This document shows positions 22,870 to 33,248 of a DNA stretch of 64,000 nt, piece after piece. A program made the position numbers and the translations under genes. Source of the DNA: Corylus avellana (lineage: Eukaryota; Streptophyta; Magnoliopsida; Fagales; Betulaceae); assembly GCF_901000735.1 (NCBI RefSeq), contig NC_081551.1, positions 7,560,608 to 7,624,607 of the forward strand, given 5' to 3'. The notes under the pieces are model-generated. The model made no database searches. It saw nothing but the letters and a program-made list of their open reading frames with translations, and was not told where the DNA came from. Within the stretch, counting starts at the first letter, position 1, and every line of letters starts with the position of its first letter.

Positions 22870-23195
22870 TTATAGATCCAATGTAATGAATCTAAACTAC
22901 TAATTGTAATTGTTTGAATTGAGACTCACCACGCTTTGCCTGATATACATTTATACTTGTGTTGCTCACGTATTGGGATATTTACTAACTCTTTTTTGAG
23001 TGCGCCACAAATGTATGATGAATTTGCGTAGGTAAATAATTACTTATAAAATTATTTCCTACCAAAAAATCACGGTGCATATTTGGGAAACAAAGTATCT
23101 TTGGGATAACAAATTTGTTATTGGTCATCCAAATTGCAACATTCTTTGCTTTATATTATATCTTTGTTTCTTTTCCATCTATCTCTTTAAATACT
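22870..23195 (-). pseudogene. Pararetrovirus aspartic protease remnant
   Basis: On the minus strand a segment reading DFLVGNNFISNY lies about 50-60 codons before the RT, matching the conserved glycine-asparagine block near the end of retroviral-type aspartic proteases. The active-site Asp-Thr/Ser-Gly was not seen and may be lost at the left boundary, where a MITE fragment begins. Confidence 0.45.
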
Positions 23196-23198
23196 TTT

Positions 23199-23295
23199 TG
23201 GAGAAAGTCAACATACCCCCCTCAAACTACCACCAAATTGACAATCTCTTCCCAAACTTTCAATTGTGACAATGTCCCTCTCAAACTTAGCAACA
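23199..23295. mobile_element. Fragment of a CCCTCAAACTACC-type MITE
   Basis: GGAGAAAGTCAACATACCCC, then CTCAAACTACCACCAAATTG and GACAATGTCCCTCTCAAAC. The wording is close to the left arm of the MITE at 43310. Only one arm is present. It sits at the junction of the pararetrovirus and the next LTR. Confidence 0.55.
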
Positions 23296-24397
23296 TATTC
23301 TCATGTTCATCACTATATATCCAAAGTTCTCACAATAAAAATCTTATATATGTTCTACTATGCTTCAAAGATTAATTAAATCATTCAATAAATCCGTTTT
23401 TTGAACAAATCACAAAAGATATCTGGTTAAACCAAATCATCAAATATATCTGTAGAACGAAACACAATGAATATCCAATATTTTGATCAAAGAAAACCAA
23501 AGCAATCAATTAAATGAAACTATCTCAAATCATTAAATGTATCCATGGAACAAACCACAAGAGATATCCAAGAATCATCTCACTAATTAAATTGAAGTAA
23601 AACTTTTTAAACATAAAACTCATAAAATCGGATAATATCAACTTATATGAAAATATGGTTGGTCTTCATTGGTGAGGCTTCATACTCAACCTTAGTTGAG
23701 AAATTAGCTACACATAACTAGATAAAATAAATCCTAAACATAAAGGAAAAACTAAACTAAAGGAAGAACTGGTATGAAAATTTCGTCCTTGGTCTCTATA
23801 GCCTCCTCCTCTTTCTTGAAACTTAGGGGTCTATTTATAGAGAGCAAACAAACCTTAGAAGCCCTAGGACCCAAGAAAAATCGTACTTCAATCTCCTAGT
23901 AAAATTAGGAAGCAATCCTAGTTCAAATTAGAATAGGATTCGTCCAAATTCGCGTTCTCATATTACGGGACGCTTTTGGTATAGCAAATGTAAGAATTAG
24001 GAAAATCCTATTTCACTATGATTTGTATTATTTTGAGCTAGCTTTCCAACGTCGCCCATTTCACCTTAATCCAATACCTGAGCTGAAAGTTATGGTCAAA
24101 ATATTAAGATATATATAAAATCCGAAATTTAATCCAATCCGATTTTGACTCCAATTAGAAAAATTCCGATTTAAACATTTCCTTGATTTGGAAACTTAAC
24201 CATATCATCATCTAAGTCTTCTCAAAGTGTGCTTTCTTTCAAACTTTGCATTTTTCACCTTAAACCCACAGTTTTCCTTTAACAACTTGCAAAACACTAA
24301 AAACACAAAACTAATATAAGGCGTTAGATTATAATACGAATAGCGGATTAACAAATGCAAATTAAGGGCTCAAATATCCAATATTTGGCACTCATCA
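23296..24397 (-). mobile_element. Ty3/gypsy LTR (TGATGAGTGCC family), - orientation
   Basis: On the minus strand it starts TGATGAGTGCCAAATATTGG at 24397 and is colinear with 11518-12604 through TATA box (23831-23840), the TATTTATAG region and GAAGCCTCACCAATGAAGA. The far end stops at the MITE fragment. No internal retrotransposon sequence is attached on either side, so it may be a solo or truncated LTR. Confidence 0.75.
23831..23840 (-). promoter_or_regulatory. TATA box in the minus-strand LTR
   Basis: Reverse complement CTATAAATAG, as in the sister LTR at 12057. Confidence 0.55.
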
Positions 24398-24619
24398 ACT
24401 ATCCTTCCATCACATTTTCTATCAATTTTCTAATTTTATCACATTTTTGTTCCCATAAAAAATAAATAAATAAATAAAAACTAAGGCTCCATTTCTTACG
24501 ACGTAAAATAGTGGTCAACCAAAAATATTTTCCTTTTGGCCGAAAATTCTTCTTTAATTTTTGAAAAATGCTTTGCAGTTTTGAAAACCGTAAACCATTT
24601 TCTAACTTTGAGTATCTTA

Positions 24620-25264
24620 TTCTCAAATCAACGGACCCTGCCAAGACCCGCCTAGGATCACGCCAAGACTTGACAGGGACCCACCCGGGATCCCACTGGG
24701 ACCAGCCTGGGACTTGCACGGGAGTTGACCAGGACTCGCCCAGGACCCGCCTAGGACCCGACTGGACCTGAATAGGACCTACTTAGGACTTGCCTAGGAC
24801 CTCGCTCGGACCCGCCCGGGACTTGACTGAGACCCAACCGGACCCACCCAAGACCTTGCCGGGACCCAACTAGACCTGCCCGAGACCTGTCGGAAGTTGA
24901 CCAAGACTCGCGTAGGACCTCGCTAGGACTTCATCGGGAGCCGCCCGGACCTACCCAGGACTCGACCAGGACTTGACCGAGACCCACTGGGACTCGCCCG
25001 AGACTTGACCTGGACCCGTTCGGAACTTGACTGATACTCAACCGGACCCGCCGGGATCTGACCGAGACCCGACCAGACATGCCTGAGACCTGCCCGGGGC
25101 CCCGTTGGGACTTGCCTGGGACCCCGCTAGGACTTGACCGGGACCCGCCCGAACCTACACAGGACCCACCCGGGACTTGATTGGGACCTACCCTGGACCC
25201 GCCCAGAGCTTGATCAAAACTTGCCAGGAACCTGCCCGAGACCCGACCAGGAATTGACCGAGAC
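24620..25264 (+). repeat. Degenerate 11-bp minisatellite (GGGACTTGACC / GGGACCCGCCC)
   Basis: About 58 degenerate units of roughly 11 bp alternate between GGGACTTGACC-like and GGGACCCGCCC-like forms. Because 11 is not a multiple of 3, the array opens frames on both strands that translate into 11-residue repeats; these are not genes. Confidence 0.85.
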
Positions 25265-27357
25265 TGTAATGCCCCCAAATTAGCCTTGGCTAACCTGGCA
25301 AGGTTACTGGCAATTGCCTTAGTTAAGCCAACTTGTGGCTAAATGAGGAATCGCCCCTCTAAGTATTTCAGAGTAATGCATCGGAAGGTGAAATACAATC
25401 TGAGAAGAACTATAAATCATTATGGGACAACTATATTCCTCGAAATTAAAGACATGGAGCAACTAATAATAATGTAAAACAAACCTGATAGCAGCTTGAA
25501 GATTCTAAAGCAAGGTCCGTAGTGGCAACCGTGCCACTCTTGGTTTCTAGTGACAAACTTCCTAAAAGTGTAATAACAACGTAAGTCTAACGACTTAGTA
25601 AGTAAACCTCACATTTAGGTTTGATTGAGCCCATTTAAGCAGAAATAAACGTGCAGTTTTAGTAATCATTTGAAAAAAGGCGTTGTCTCCGTTAATACAC
25701 CATAAAAGTATTGTTTAGTTAATAAATAGGGTGGTGTACTCCCAGCGGCAATCGCCTAAATATTTTATTGCAGGAAAAACTAATGTTTTATAGGTCATAA
25801 CTTTCATGTATGGTCTATCCGTGATATTACCCCTTCTCAGTAGGGTTGACGTTGTCCCGAGAGACCTGTAGTTCAATGTCGGTGCCCCAACCATTGCACG
25901 GCCTACCATACATAACATTGGTAGCACGACCGAGTCTGACCTTGGGTGGCCCACACCGCTAATAATGTCCGTCTTATAGTGGCCATCCATTGGGAATGGC
26001 TACGTCTTGGTCACGAAACCATTGGATCCAAAGCCTACATAACAACACACACAATTGACCATAGAATAAAGTCTATATAGTAAGCCCATGGCCATTATAC
26101 TATATGTACCAGTGTACCATGTCATACGATACATCTTATTAATCAGTTGATAAAGCAGTTACCATGTTATTACGAAAAGTAGCCATGCTCATATCATATT
26201 TGTGGTCAGTCAACTGACATATCCCATGTTTTGAAGAAAGTGTTCATCAGTGGTTACTTACCTCGTACTCTTGCTTGAATCCTCCGACATTGCTAAATCC
26301 TACTATAACGAAATATAACACACCGTTATACATAATACTAGAGGACCCTTACGAGTAAGATACTAAGCCTTATCTAACAAAAGGGTTGCTAGGGCCTAAG
26401 TTTTACAAATGGGGCTAAGGCAGATGTCTGACCTCCTGACCGTACGTCCAGGCTCGAGGAGGGTACGTCCGGTTAGTGAGTAGGCATTTCGACCAAAAGC
26501 TCCTAATGGGGTTTTAAGGCTCCTATGCAATCTAGAGGCTACTATAACTCCTTCTAGGCTATAAAATAAGCACATGCATGATAAGAAAACTCAACATCAT
26601 GAAATACAAGAAATCAAAGAAGCTTTCGAAACTCTTTTAAAAACATTTCCTGGTTTGTAAAGAAAGGAGTGAAAACCTAACATAACATCCTTTTGAAAAC
26701 TAATAGCATTTACGAAAACAATAAAACAGTAGTGAAAGTGTAAAACGGGCAGGGTTTAACTCAAAATTAGGCAAGGACAAGAGCTCCTTCTCACCAAAAA
26801 CTCCTTCTCTCTTCACCACTCTCAAGCACATAATCTCTTAGGGTTTTGGTAGCCTAGGGGTGTGCCACCAAGTGAAAAATAGTGTGTAAGGTGGAAGGGG
26901 ATATGGGGGTATTTCTAGGGGAGGGGTGCTACCAACTCTCCAAAAAAAGCAGTAGACGTTTGGTATTATTGGGCCGTACGTTCGGTACTATTACACATTG
27001 GGTAAAATGGTTCATTGTACGTCCGGGTATTATCTAGGGGTTTTCCAAAAGCATCGTACGTCCAGGTGGTGCCCCTGCGCACGTCCGGGTTGTCCCCATT
27101 GTACTACTGTCAGCATACGTCCAGGTGGTCCCCCATCATACGTCCTCTAATAAAAACAGTAAGGTACGTCCGGTAACCCTGGCGTACATACAGTCAGAAA
27201 TGGTAGGTTTGGGTTTCACTTCAAAGGCTTCATGGCTAAGTGTGAGGGCTATGGGTTATGCTGAGATGGCTTAGGCTTTTCTGTTTAGGGCTGATTTAGA
27301 AGACTATTAGCTCGTTGAGTAAGGGATTAAAACACTTTAAAAAGTCGGGCTATTACA
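25265..27357. mobile_element. Solo LTR (2093 bp) inside the minisatellite
   Basis: Bounded by TGTAATGCCC and GGGCTATTACA, a TG...CA element whose ends are inverted repeats, flanked by GAGAC (25260-25264) and GGGAC (27358-27362), a 4/5 target duplication. TGTAAT/TGTGAC...TTACA ends are typical of chromovirus-type gypsy LTRs. The minisatellite resumes directly on the other side. No internal coding region is present. Confidence 0.75.
26440..27195 (+). repeat. Dispersed GTACGTCCRGG motif, about ten copies
   Basis: CGTACGTCCAGG, GTACGTCCGGTT, CGTACGTTCGG, GTACGTCCGGG and similar recur near 26443, 26463, 26973, 27015, 27055, 27077, 27113, 27137 and 27161, the last seven at 20-40 bp spacing. The cluster lies in the second half of the solo LTR. 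Confidence 0.7.
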
Positions 27358-27500
27358 GGGACTCACCCAACTGAGACCGAACCCAGGACCCCGCCGGGAC
27401 CTGCTCGGGACTCGCCCGGGACTTTATTGGGACCCACCCGGGACCCCGCCGAGACTTGATCGTGGCTCGCCCAGGACCCACCCGTGACTCGTCGGAAAAT
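27358..27500 (+). repeat. Continuation of the 11-bp minisatellite after the solo LTR
   Basis: Same GGGACTTTATTGGGACCCACC-type units in the same orientation as 24620-25264, ending where CGGAAAATATTTTCG begins. Confidence 0.8.
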
Positions 27501-27668
27501 ATTTTCGTCGAAAAATCTTTTTGGCGGAAAACGTTTTCCTTGAAAATGATATCTTAGAAAACATTTTCTGGTATTTGGCATGTACGAAAAATCAGGCTAA
27601 TCCTGGTTGTCGAAAAATATTTTCGGCAGAAAACATTTTTCTGGTATTTGGTGTGTACGTAAAATCAT

Positions 27669-27868
27669 ATTAAACACTAAATTACGAAAATGTCACTGTT
27701 GAGTCTTGGGCGGGTCCTGCCAGGGTCTCGGGCTGATTCCAACAGGGTCCTATTAGGGTCTAGGAGGGGTCCAGGCGTGTCTTGGCTGAGTCGCAGTGGG
27801 GTCCTTGCGGGACTCGGTTCAGACACCTCTAAGACTTGGTCGGGACATTTTCGTAATTTAGAGTTTAA
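27669..27868. mobile_element. 200-bp inverted-repeat unit with reversed minisatellite core
   Basis: The arms at 27669-27693 and 27844-27868 are inverted repeats matching 24 of 25 bases (TTAAACACTAAATTACGAAA...). Between them the minisatellite is in the opposite, G-rich orientation (GGGTCCTGCCAGGGTCTCGG). This may be a MITE made from the minisatellite, or the right arm of the fold-back element. Confidence 0.6.
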
Positions 27869-27880
27869 TATGAATTAATG

Positions 27881-27882
<2 letters not shown>

Positions 27883-27925
<43 letters not shown>
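27883..27925. repeat. (AT)n microsatellite
   Basis: About 43 bp of uninterrupted AT dinucleotides. Confidence 0.95.
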
Positions 27926-27927
<2 letters not shown>

Positions 27928-28035
27928 TAAAAAATAAAAATTGATTGTCCATGCAAGTGCTAAACACCATAAAATGACTTCCTTAAAAATATTTTTCGAC
28001 GAAAACCATTTTACATTGAAAGAAAGGGAGCCAAG

Positions 28036-29550
28036 AAGGAAAAACACATTAATGAGAAGGAATCATAAACTACCCAAAAAAAAAAAAAAAATTATCCCTG
28101 GGTATTAATGTGATAAGCGTTTGTCCACGTTGATAATCAAGAAAAAATCTGCAGGCAGCGCGCGCAGCCAGTGTGAGAAGGATAAGGGTCATTCTAAAAT
28201 TATGTGCTCTTTGCTCCGGCTTAAAAAAGGTTACCTATTAAAAAATGACAGTTTATCAAAAAAAAAAAAAAATTTGAGTATATTTTTATCAGGTTTTTAT
28301 ATTCTATGCTATAAAAATGTTGAGCCAAAAGTTGTCTTTTGGTTTGAAAAAATAAAAATAAAAATAAAAATAAAAAGCATAAATTCGCATAATTTTAAAA
28401 TCTCCTTATCGGTTAGTAAAACTATTTGATTGTGTTTGCTGACAAAAGATTTTAGAAACTCTGTCCAAAGAACAGAAAACTACATATATAATCATCATTT
28501 CAAGGGTTTTATTTTCCTTAAAAGTAGTAGAAACAAAAACAGGAACAAGACATCATCTTGATATATTCTCTAAAAATATATATACAAAGCATGTGCAGCA
28601 ACAATGTTCTGCATCATCATTTAAGACTAGGAAACAAACAGGCATTAAAAATTGGATGAAATAGGGGGCGGTCCATTTAGGTAGAATGAGAACAACTGTT
28701 GCCTAAGTTGCTGTCCTCTATGAAACATATAGCTCTATAATGGATTCACCTGTGGTGTCATGGAAAGGAATTGCCGGCCTCAAATGCCACTCAAGTATGT
28801 AAAAAATACCCTTCACTCCAGCCTTTTGCAATTTCAAAGCGTGATATTTATAAATACTAATTTTTAAAAATACAGTTTGATAAATTCATAGGTTGACATT
28901 TAAAAATGCCATATCTCGTTGTCTGCAATTTAAAAATATCTATTTTTTTAAGTTTTCAAACCACCCTTTTTTTTAAAGCGTATGGTACAAAACGCACTCT
29001 TAAACATGGAAGCATGGTAGAAAGGGAGTTATTTGCCCACTTGGTTCTGTCTTTTTCTTCTCTATCTCTCTCTCTCTCTCTCCAAGCACTCCCAACGGAT
29101 GACCCTTTACTCCTTCTCCATAGTTATTGGAGGGAGTTCTACAGTAGGCTTCAAAGGTTTCTATTAGCTTAGAAATTCTTAAGCAAAACAAATTGGCGAA
29201 ACAAGCTTCACATGTTCAATGATTCTTAATAGTTGGCATATCTTTTTAGCTTTACTTTGCATTCCTATTTTCTTTCTAACTCATCATCAACGAGGAGAAC
29301 TTGAGAAATGCACCACCCTAGTTGCTTATTTCCACTCTTTTTCCCGATAACTTTTGGAAACCTTTACAAAAAAACAAATGGTTGTATTTTCTCTCTTTTT
29401 GGAAATAGGCCTAAGTCTTGCCCGATGTGAAATAATTTGTTAGGAGGAAACGGCTGCTTTGATCTATCTCCTTAACAAAATATACTCTTCTTTCAATAAA
29501 TTTTGATGAATTTCATTGTTATATTAAAAAAGAGAGTCCCTATTATCCAG
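28036..29550. other. No supported gene
   Basis: AT-rich sequence with poly-A runs, an AAAATA run at 28349-28376 and a TC run near 29060-29082. Short open frames here have no recognisable domains. Confidence 0.45.
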
Positions 29551-30122
29551 TCCATCCTTAAAACACCATTTTTGCAACCTCTAATCAAAATTTTACTTAA
29601 AAAGACCAAAATATGCTAAAGACTAAAGCATCTGATTACATCTTCTTCTAACCCACCAACTCATAAACCACCCTACCCCTCTAGCCAAACGCCGCTGCCG
29701 AAATCTGCATGAGAGAGAGCCACCACCGCAATCCATGGTCAAGCCGTAACCCATGGAATCTACCGTGGGTCACGGCCTGACCCACTCTAGGTCGCAGCCA
29801 GACCCAACCGTGGGTCAGGCCGTGACCCAGCGGCTAGGTCAGGGGACCCTGCGTGGGTCTCTGGCAGTGACTTTGGGTCACGGCCAGACCCACGGCTAGG
29901 TCAGGCCACAACCCTACGTGGGTCAAGCCGTGACCTAGGGTCATAGCCAGAGACCCAGGCGGATTCCGGCGGTTGCGTTTGGCTGGAGGGGTGGGGTGGT
30001 TTACAGGTTAGTGGGTTAGAAGGAGATGTAATCAGGTGTTTTAGTCTTAGTGTATTTTGGTGTTTTTAATTGAGGTTTCAAATTTTGAGTGGAGGCTGCA
30101 AAAGGGGTGTTTTAAGGATGGA
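29551..30122. mobile_element. Long-inverted-repeat (fold-back) element, 572 bp
   Basis: TCCATCCTTAAAACACC at the left is matched by the inverted right end GGTGTTTTAAGGATGGA, and the arms extend about 150 bp (CTAACCCACCAACTCATAAA against TTTACAGGTTAGTGGGTTAG). CCAG lies directly outside both ends (29547-29550, 30123-30126) and may be a 4-bp target duplication. The centre (29755-29960) is a set of GGGTCACGGCC/GGCCGTGACCC palindromes. Confidence 0.75.
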
Positions 30123-30208
30123 CCAGATTGAAGTTTTTGTCATTAAAAAAACAATAAGAAAATAAAGTTGGCTTCTAATATATATCATATTCAAAATCCT
30201 ATATCCAC

Positions 30209-31329
30209 TGTTAGAATATATTATTTCATTTGTTAGAATATTTTATATTTTCGTTATTTAATTTGTAATGTAGAGTTTATTTCTTACCTTAAGTATTTTA
30301 GGATTTATTTTGGGTTTCTAGCTCACTACTCATTACATCTCTATAAATAAAGATCTATGTAATAGTTCAAAACAAATTCAACAAATATAAGAGACATAAT
30401 ATACAAGATGTAGCACATACATTTTTTTCCGCTTCCACTCTCTCTTTTCTTATTTTAGTATTTTATATATTTTATATATATTTTAGCATAGCATCTAAGC
30501 CATGTTTATGTTTATGTGGCTTTCAACAAAAATCTTATGACCTTTTTCTGGTGTTTTATGGCATTCTCTTTTGACGATCTTGTAATTTTGTTGTGATCCA
30601 CGACTCTTTTCATTGGCGAATTTTGGCACAATGTGGTTTGGCCCTTCATAGGATTTTTAACGGCTAGTTTCCGTTCTCCTGCCTCAATATCAGTTGCGGC
30701 GTAGCCTTTCACCGAATTCTTTTAGCAGCTTGTCTCCGTTCTCCGGTATTTCTCGGGCCGTTACTTTCAGCATTTCTCGTCTTTCTTATCAGCGATTCTT
30801 GGCACACTGTTGTTTGGCCCTTCACAAGATTTTTAATGGCTAGTTTCCATTCTTCGGCCTCATTGTCAGTTGCGGCTTGGCCCTTCACCGAATTTTTTTA
30901 GCAACTTATCTCCTTTCTCTGATATTTCTCTGGCCATCACTTTCAGCCTTTCTCGCCAGCATTGCCTTGATCCAACCATCAACTTCGGATGCCTTTAATT
31001 TCTTCTCTTTTCCAAACTCAAGCTTACACATTGAGTTTGACGGAATATTAGAATATATTATTTCATTTGTTAGAATATTTTATATTCCCCTTATTTAATT
31101 TGTAATGTAGGATTATTTTTATCCTTAAGTATTTTAGGGTTTATTTTGGGTTTTTTCCTCACTACTCATTGCATCTCTATAAATAGAAATCTATGTAATA
31201 GTTTAAGACAAATTCAACAAATTTAAGAGACAACATACAAGATGTAGGCCATACGCCTCTCTCCGCTTCCGCTCTCTTTTCTTTTTCTTTTATATTTTAG
31301 TATTTTTATATTTTATATATATTTCAACA
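30209..31329. mobile_element. Small non-autonomous LTR retrotransposon (1121 bp)
   Basis: LTR1 (30209-30488) and LTR2 (31046-31329) are direct repeats sharing TTAGAATATATTATTTCATT, CATCTCTATAAATA and CTCTCTTTTC. Flanks TCCAC (30204-30208) and TACAC (31330-31334) match 4/5 as target duplication. The bases after LTR1, TAGCATCTAAGCC, match 9 of 13 of the tRNA-iMet primer site. The interior has no coding capacity and consists largely of a repeated ~176-bp unit. Confidence 0.78.
30616..30960. repeat. Two ~176-bp direct repeats inside the LTR element
   Basis: Units 30616-30791 and 30792-30960 share TTGGCACA, TTTGGCCCTTCA, GGCTAGTTTCC, TCAGTTGCGGC and TTTCAGC(A/C)TTTCTCG at an offset of 176. Confidence 0.8.
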
Positions 31330-31333
31330 TACA

Positions 31334-32519
31334 CCATTTTCTTCTTTAATTTTAGTAAAAAGGTTTACGGTTTTCAAACTTAAACTGTAAACCATTTTCC
31401 GGCTTCGAGCATCTCATTATAGAATCGATTGACCATGCCAAGCCCCACTTAGGACTTGCTCGAGACTTGACCTAGACCCGCCCGGGACCTGACTGGGACC
31501 CACCCCTGACCCTGTCGGGACCTAACCGGGACCTGCCCAGGACCCCCCCGGACTTGACCGAGAACTGCTCGAGACCCCGTCGGGACCTGACCGTGACCTG
31601 CCGGGGAAACTACCCGAGACCCGCCTGCCCGGGACCCACCATGGACGCGCCCGGGACTCGCTCGAGAACTACCCAGGACCTGCCTGGGTCCCTCCTGGGA
31701 CTTGCCTAGGACCCGCCCGTCCCGTCGGGACTTGACCAGGACCCGCCTAGGACCTAACTGGGACACACCCGGGACCCTGCCGGGACTTAACCGGGACCCG
31801 CCCTGGATATGACAGGGACTTGACCGGGACCAGACAGGGACCCCGTCGGGACCCTCCTAGGACTTGACCGAGACCCATATGGGACCTCGCCGGGGACTTG
31901 ACCGGGACCCACTCAAGACCTCGCCGGACCCCTCTTGGGACCCCACCAGGACCTGATCGAGACCCGCCCAGGACCCCCCGGGACCTTCCCAATACGCCCC
32001 CAGGACTCGCCCGGGACTTGATCGGGACCCTACCGAGTCTGCATAGGACCTACCCAGGACCCCACCTGAACTTGCTCGGGACCCGCCCTAGACTTGCTCG
32101 GTTGGGTTCCAGTCAGATCCCGGTCAGGTCTCTGCAGGGTCCTAGGCTGGTTCAAGCAGGTCTCGGGAAGGTCTAGGGCGGGTCCTAGTCAAGTCCCGAT
32201 CAAGTCTGGGGCAGGTCCCGAGCAGGTCCAGTCGGGTCCCAGCGAGGTCCCGGGCGAGTCCGGATCAAGTCTCGGGCAACTCCCGGCGAGGTTTCGGGTG
32301 GGTCCTAGTCAAGTTCCAGACGGGGTATTTTTATATTTTATTTTTTAAATTATTGTTTATTAGTATTTTTATGTTGTGAATATAATAAATATGTGCGATT
32401 TTCCGTGTGCGTGCCAAACGCCGAAAAATGTTTTAATCGTAAAATATTTTCCTGTAAAATGACTTTCTTAAAAATATTTTACGACGAAAAATATTTTACG
32501 CTGAAAAAATGAAGCCTTA
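31334..32519. mobile_element. Second fold-back element with 11-bp minisatellite arms
   Basis: Left part TTCTTCTTTAATTTT...GTAAACCATTTTCCGGC parallels 24549-24606 of the first element. The right end AAAATATTTTACGCTG...AATGAAGCCTTA is the inverted partner of the AAGGCTCC left end at 24483. The minisatellite occupies 31436-32325, C-rich up to about 32097 and then G-rich, so the two halves can pair. The left terminus is missing, apparently where the LTR element ending at 31329 inserted or where the element was truncated. Confidence 0.6.
31436..32325. repeat. 11-bp minisatellite, orientation switch near 32098
   Basis: GGGACTTGACCGGGACCCGCC-type units run to about 32097, then GGTCCTAGTCAAGTCCCG-type units run to 32325. 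The strand asymmetry reverses within a few bases at GCTCGGTTGGG. Confidence 0.85.
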
Positions 32520-33015
32520 ATTTTCATTGATTTTCAATTGCAGATGAGACTTCCAAATATCTCTTCTAAAAGTTAATACTTTTCAAACTTTTCTGTACGT
32601 GAAACTATTTCTACAGGCTTTCTAGCTAATATTACCATTGATTTGAAATATACAAAGTTATCCATTTAAAATGTAATAATAATTTTTACAGTAGATTGAA
32701 CTATAGACCGATGCACAGAGAAATGCCATTTCATATTCTTTGGTATATTTTTCATTCAACTTTCGTTCAAATATATTATACCGATCTAATAATTAATTTA
32801 AAAAAAAAAATTGAGAGAGAATAAAAGATGTTGAAAAGAATAAGAAACAACATTTCCCATCAAAATATTACAACAGGATTGCTGTTGCTGGCACAGCTGT
32901 GATCTAATAATGCTTCCCAATTCTCTACTTGTCAGGCTGTTTTTCATGAAGGGAATAATCATGGCCAAGAACCAAATACTTAAGCATCTGGCTTACATAT
33001 TGTTATTAAAATAAT
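32520..33015. other. No supported gene
   Basis: AT-rich intergenic sequence. Confidence 0.4.
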
Positions 33016-33168
33016 AGTATATGTGTTGTAGTGTAAGCAATAGTCAAGATTGAATTTTAAAGTTGACTAACTTTGAAAAGCTTTTAATATAAGAAAGAAA
33101 ATAAAGAAAAATTTTGAAAAATTTAATCTTGACCGTTACTTACATTACAGCATACACTTTGTTATTGG
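33016..33168. mobile_element. Small inverted-repeat element (MITE-like)
   Basis: AGTATATGTGTTGTAGTGTA...AATAGTCAAGATTGAA at the left pairs with the inverted right end AGTGTATGCTGTAATGTAAG...GGTCAAGATTAAAT. Arms are about 45 bp with mismatches. No clean target duplication was found. Confidence 0.5.
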
Positions 33169-33242
33169 TTATTGTAATAACATAATGAAAGCTGAATCCA
33201 ATACGTTATATACCCAGCAAGCACTCCTCAGTAGCCGATTAG

Positions 33243-33248
33243 CACGTG
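33243..33248. promoter_or_regulatory. Isolated G-box (CACGTG)
   Basis: GCACGTGGATC in a noncoding stretch 3 kb from the nearest gene; listed only as a motif, with no gene attached. Confidence 0.2.

Larger units (their letters stand above)
18160..23195 (-). mobile_element. Endogenous pararetrovirus (Caulimoviridae) fragment, split by a solo LTR
   Basis: Minus-strand order is: protease-like remnant (about 23195-22870), reverse transcriptase and RNase H (22864 to about 21350), downstream coding remnants (21061-20708 and, after the LTR insertion, 19306-18812), then a noncoding region with an initiator-Met-tRNA-like primer site at 18245-18233. This is the order of a caulimovirid genome from protease to the intergenic region. 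Movement and coat protein regions are absent. Many stop codons mark it as an old inactive copy. Closest impression is a florendovirus/petuvirus-like lineage, but this needs a tree. Confidence 0.82.
24483..28035. mobile_element. Composite fold-back element with 11-bp minisatellite arms
   Basis: The left end AAGGCTCCATTTCTTACGAC and the right end GAAAGAAAGGGAGCC (inverted GGCTCCCTTTC) are both followed inward by AAAATATTTTTCG/GGAAAAT-type sequence, the wording of a very common plant non-autonomous hAT-like family. Inside are a C-rich 11-bp minisatellite (24620-25264 and 27358-27500), a solo LTR (25265-27357), two copies of a CGAAAAATATTTTCGGC block (27497-27668), a small inverted-repeat unit with the minisatellite in reverse orientation (27669-27868) and a TA run. 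Minisatellite orientation flips between left and right parts, giving a fold-back layout. No coding capacity. Confidence 0.6.

Noticed and set aside
24399..25278. Long Gly/Arg/Ser/Val-rich open frames (both strands)
   Set aside because: They are translations of the 11-bp minisatellite; both strands and several frames stay open together, and the peptides repeat every 11 residues.
31449..32348. Four overlapping open frames of 80-105 residues
   Set aside because: Same minisatellite artefact, with frames switching strand at the orientation flip near 32098.
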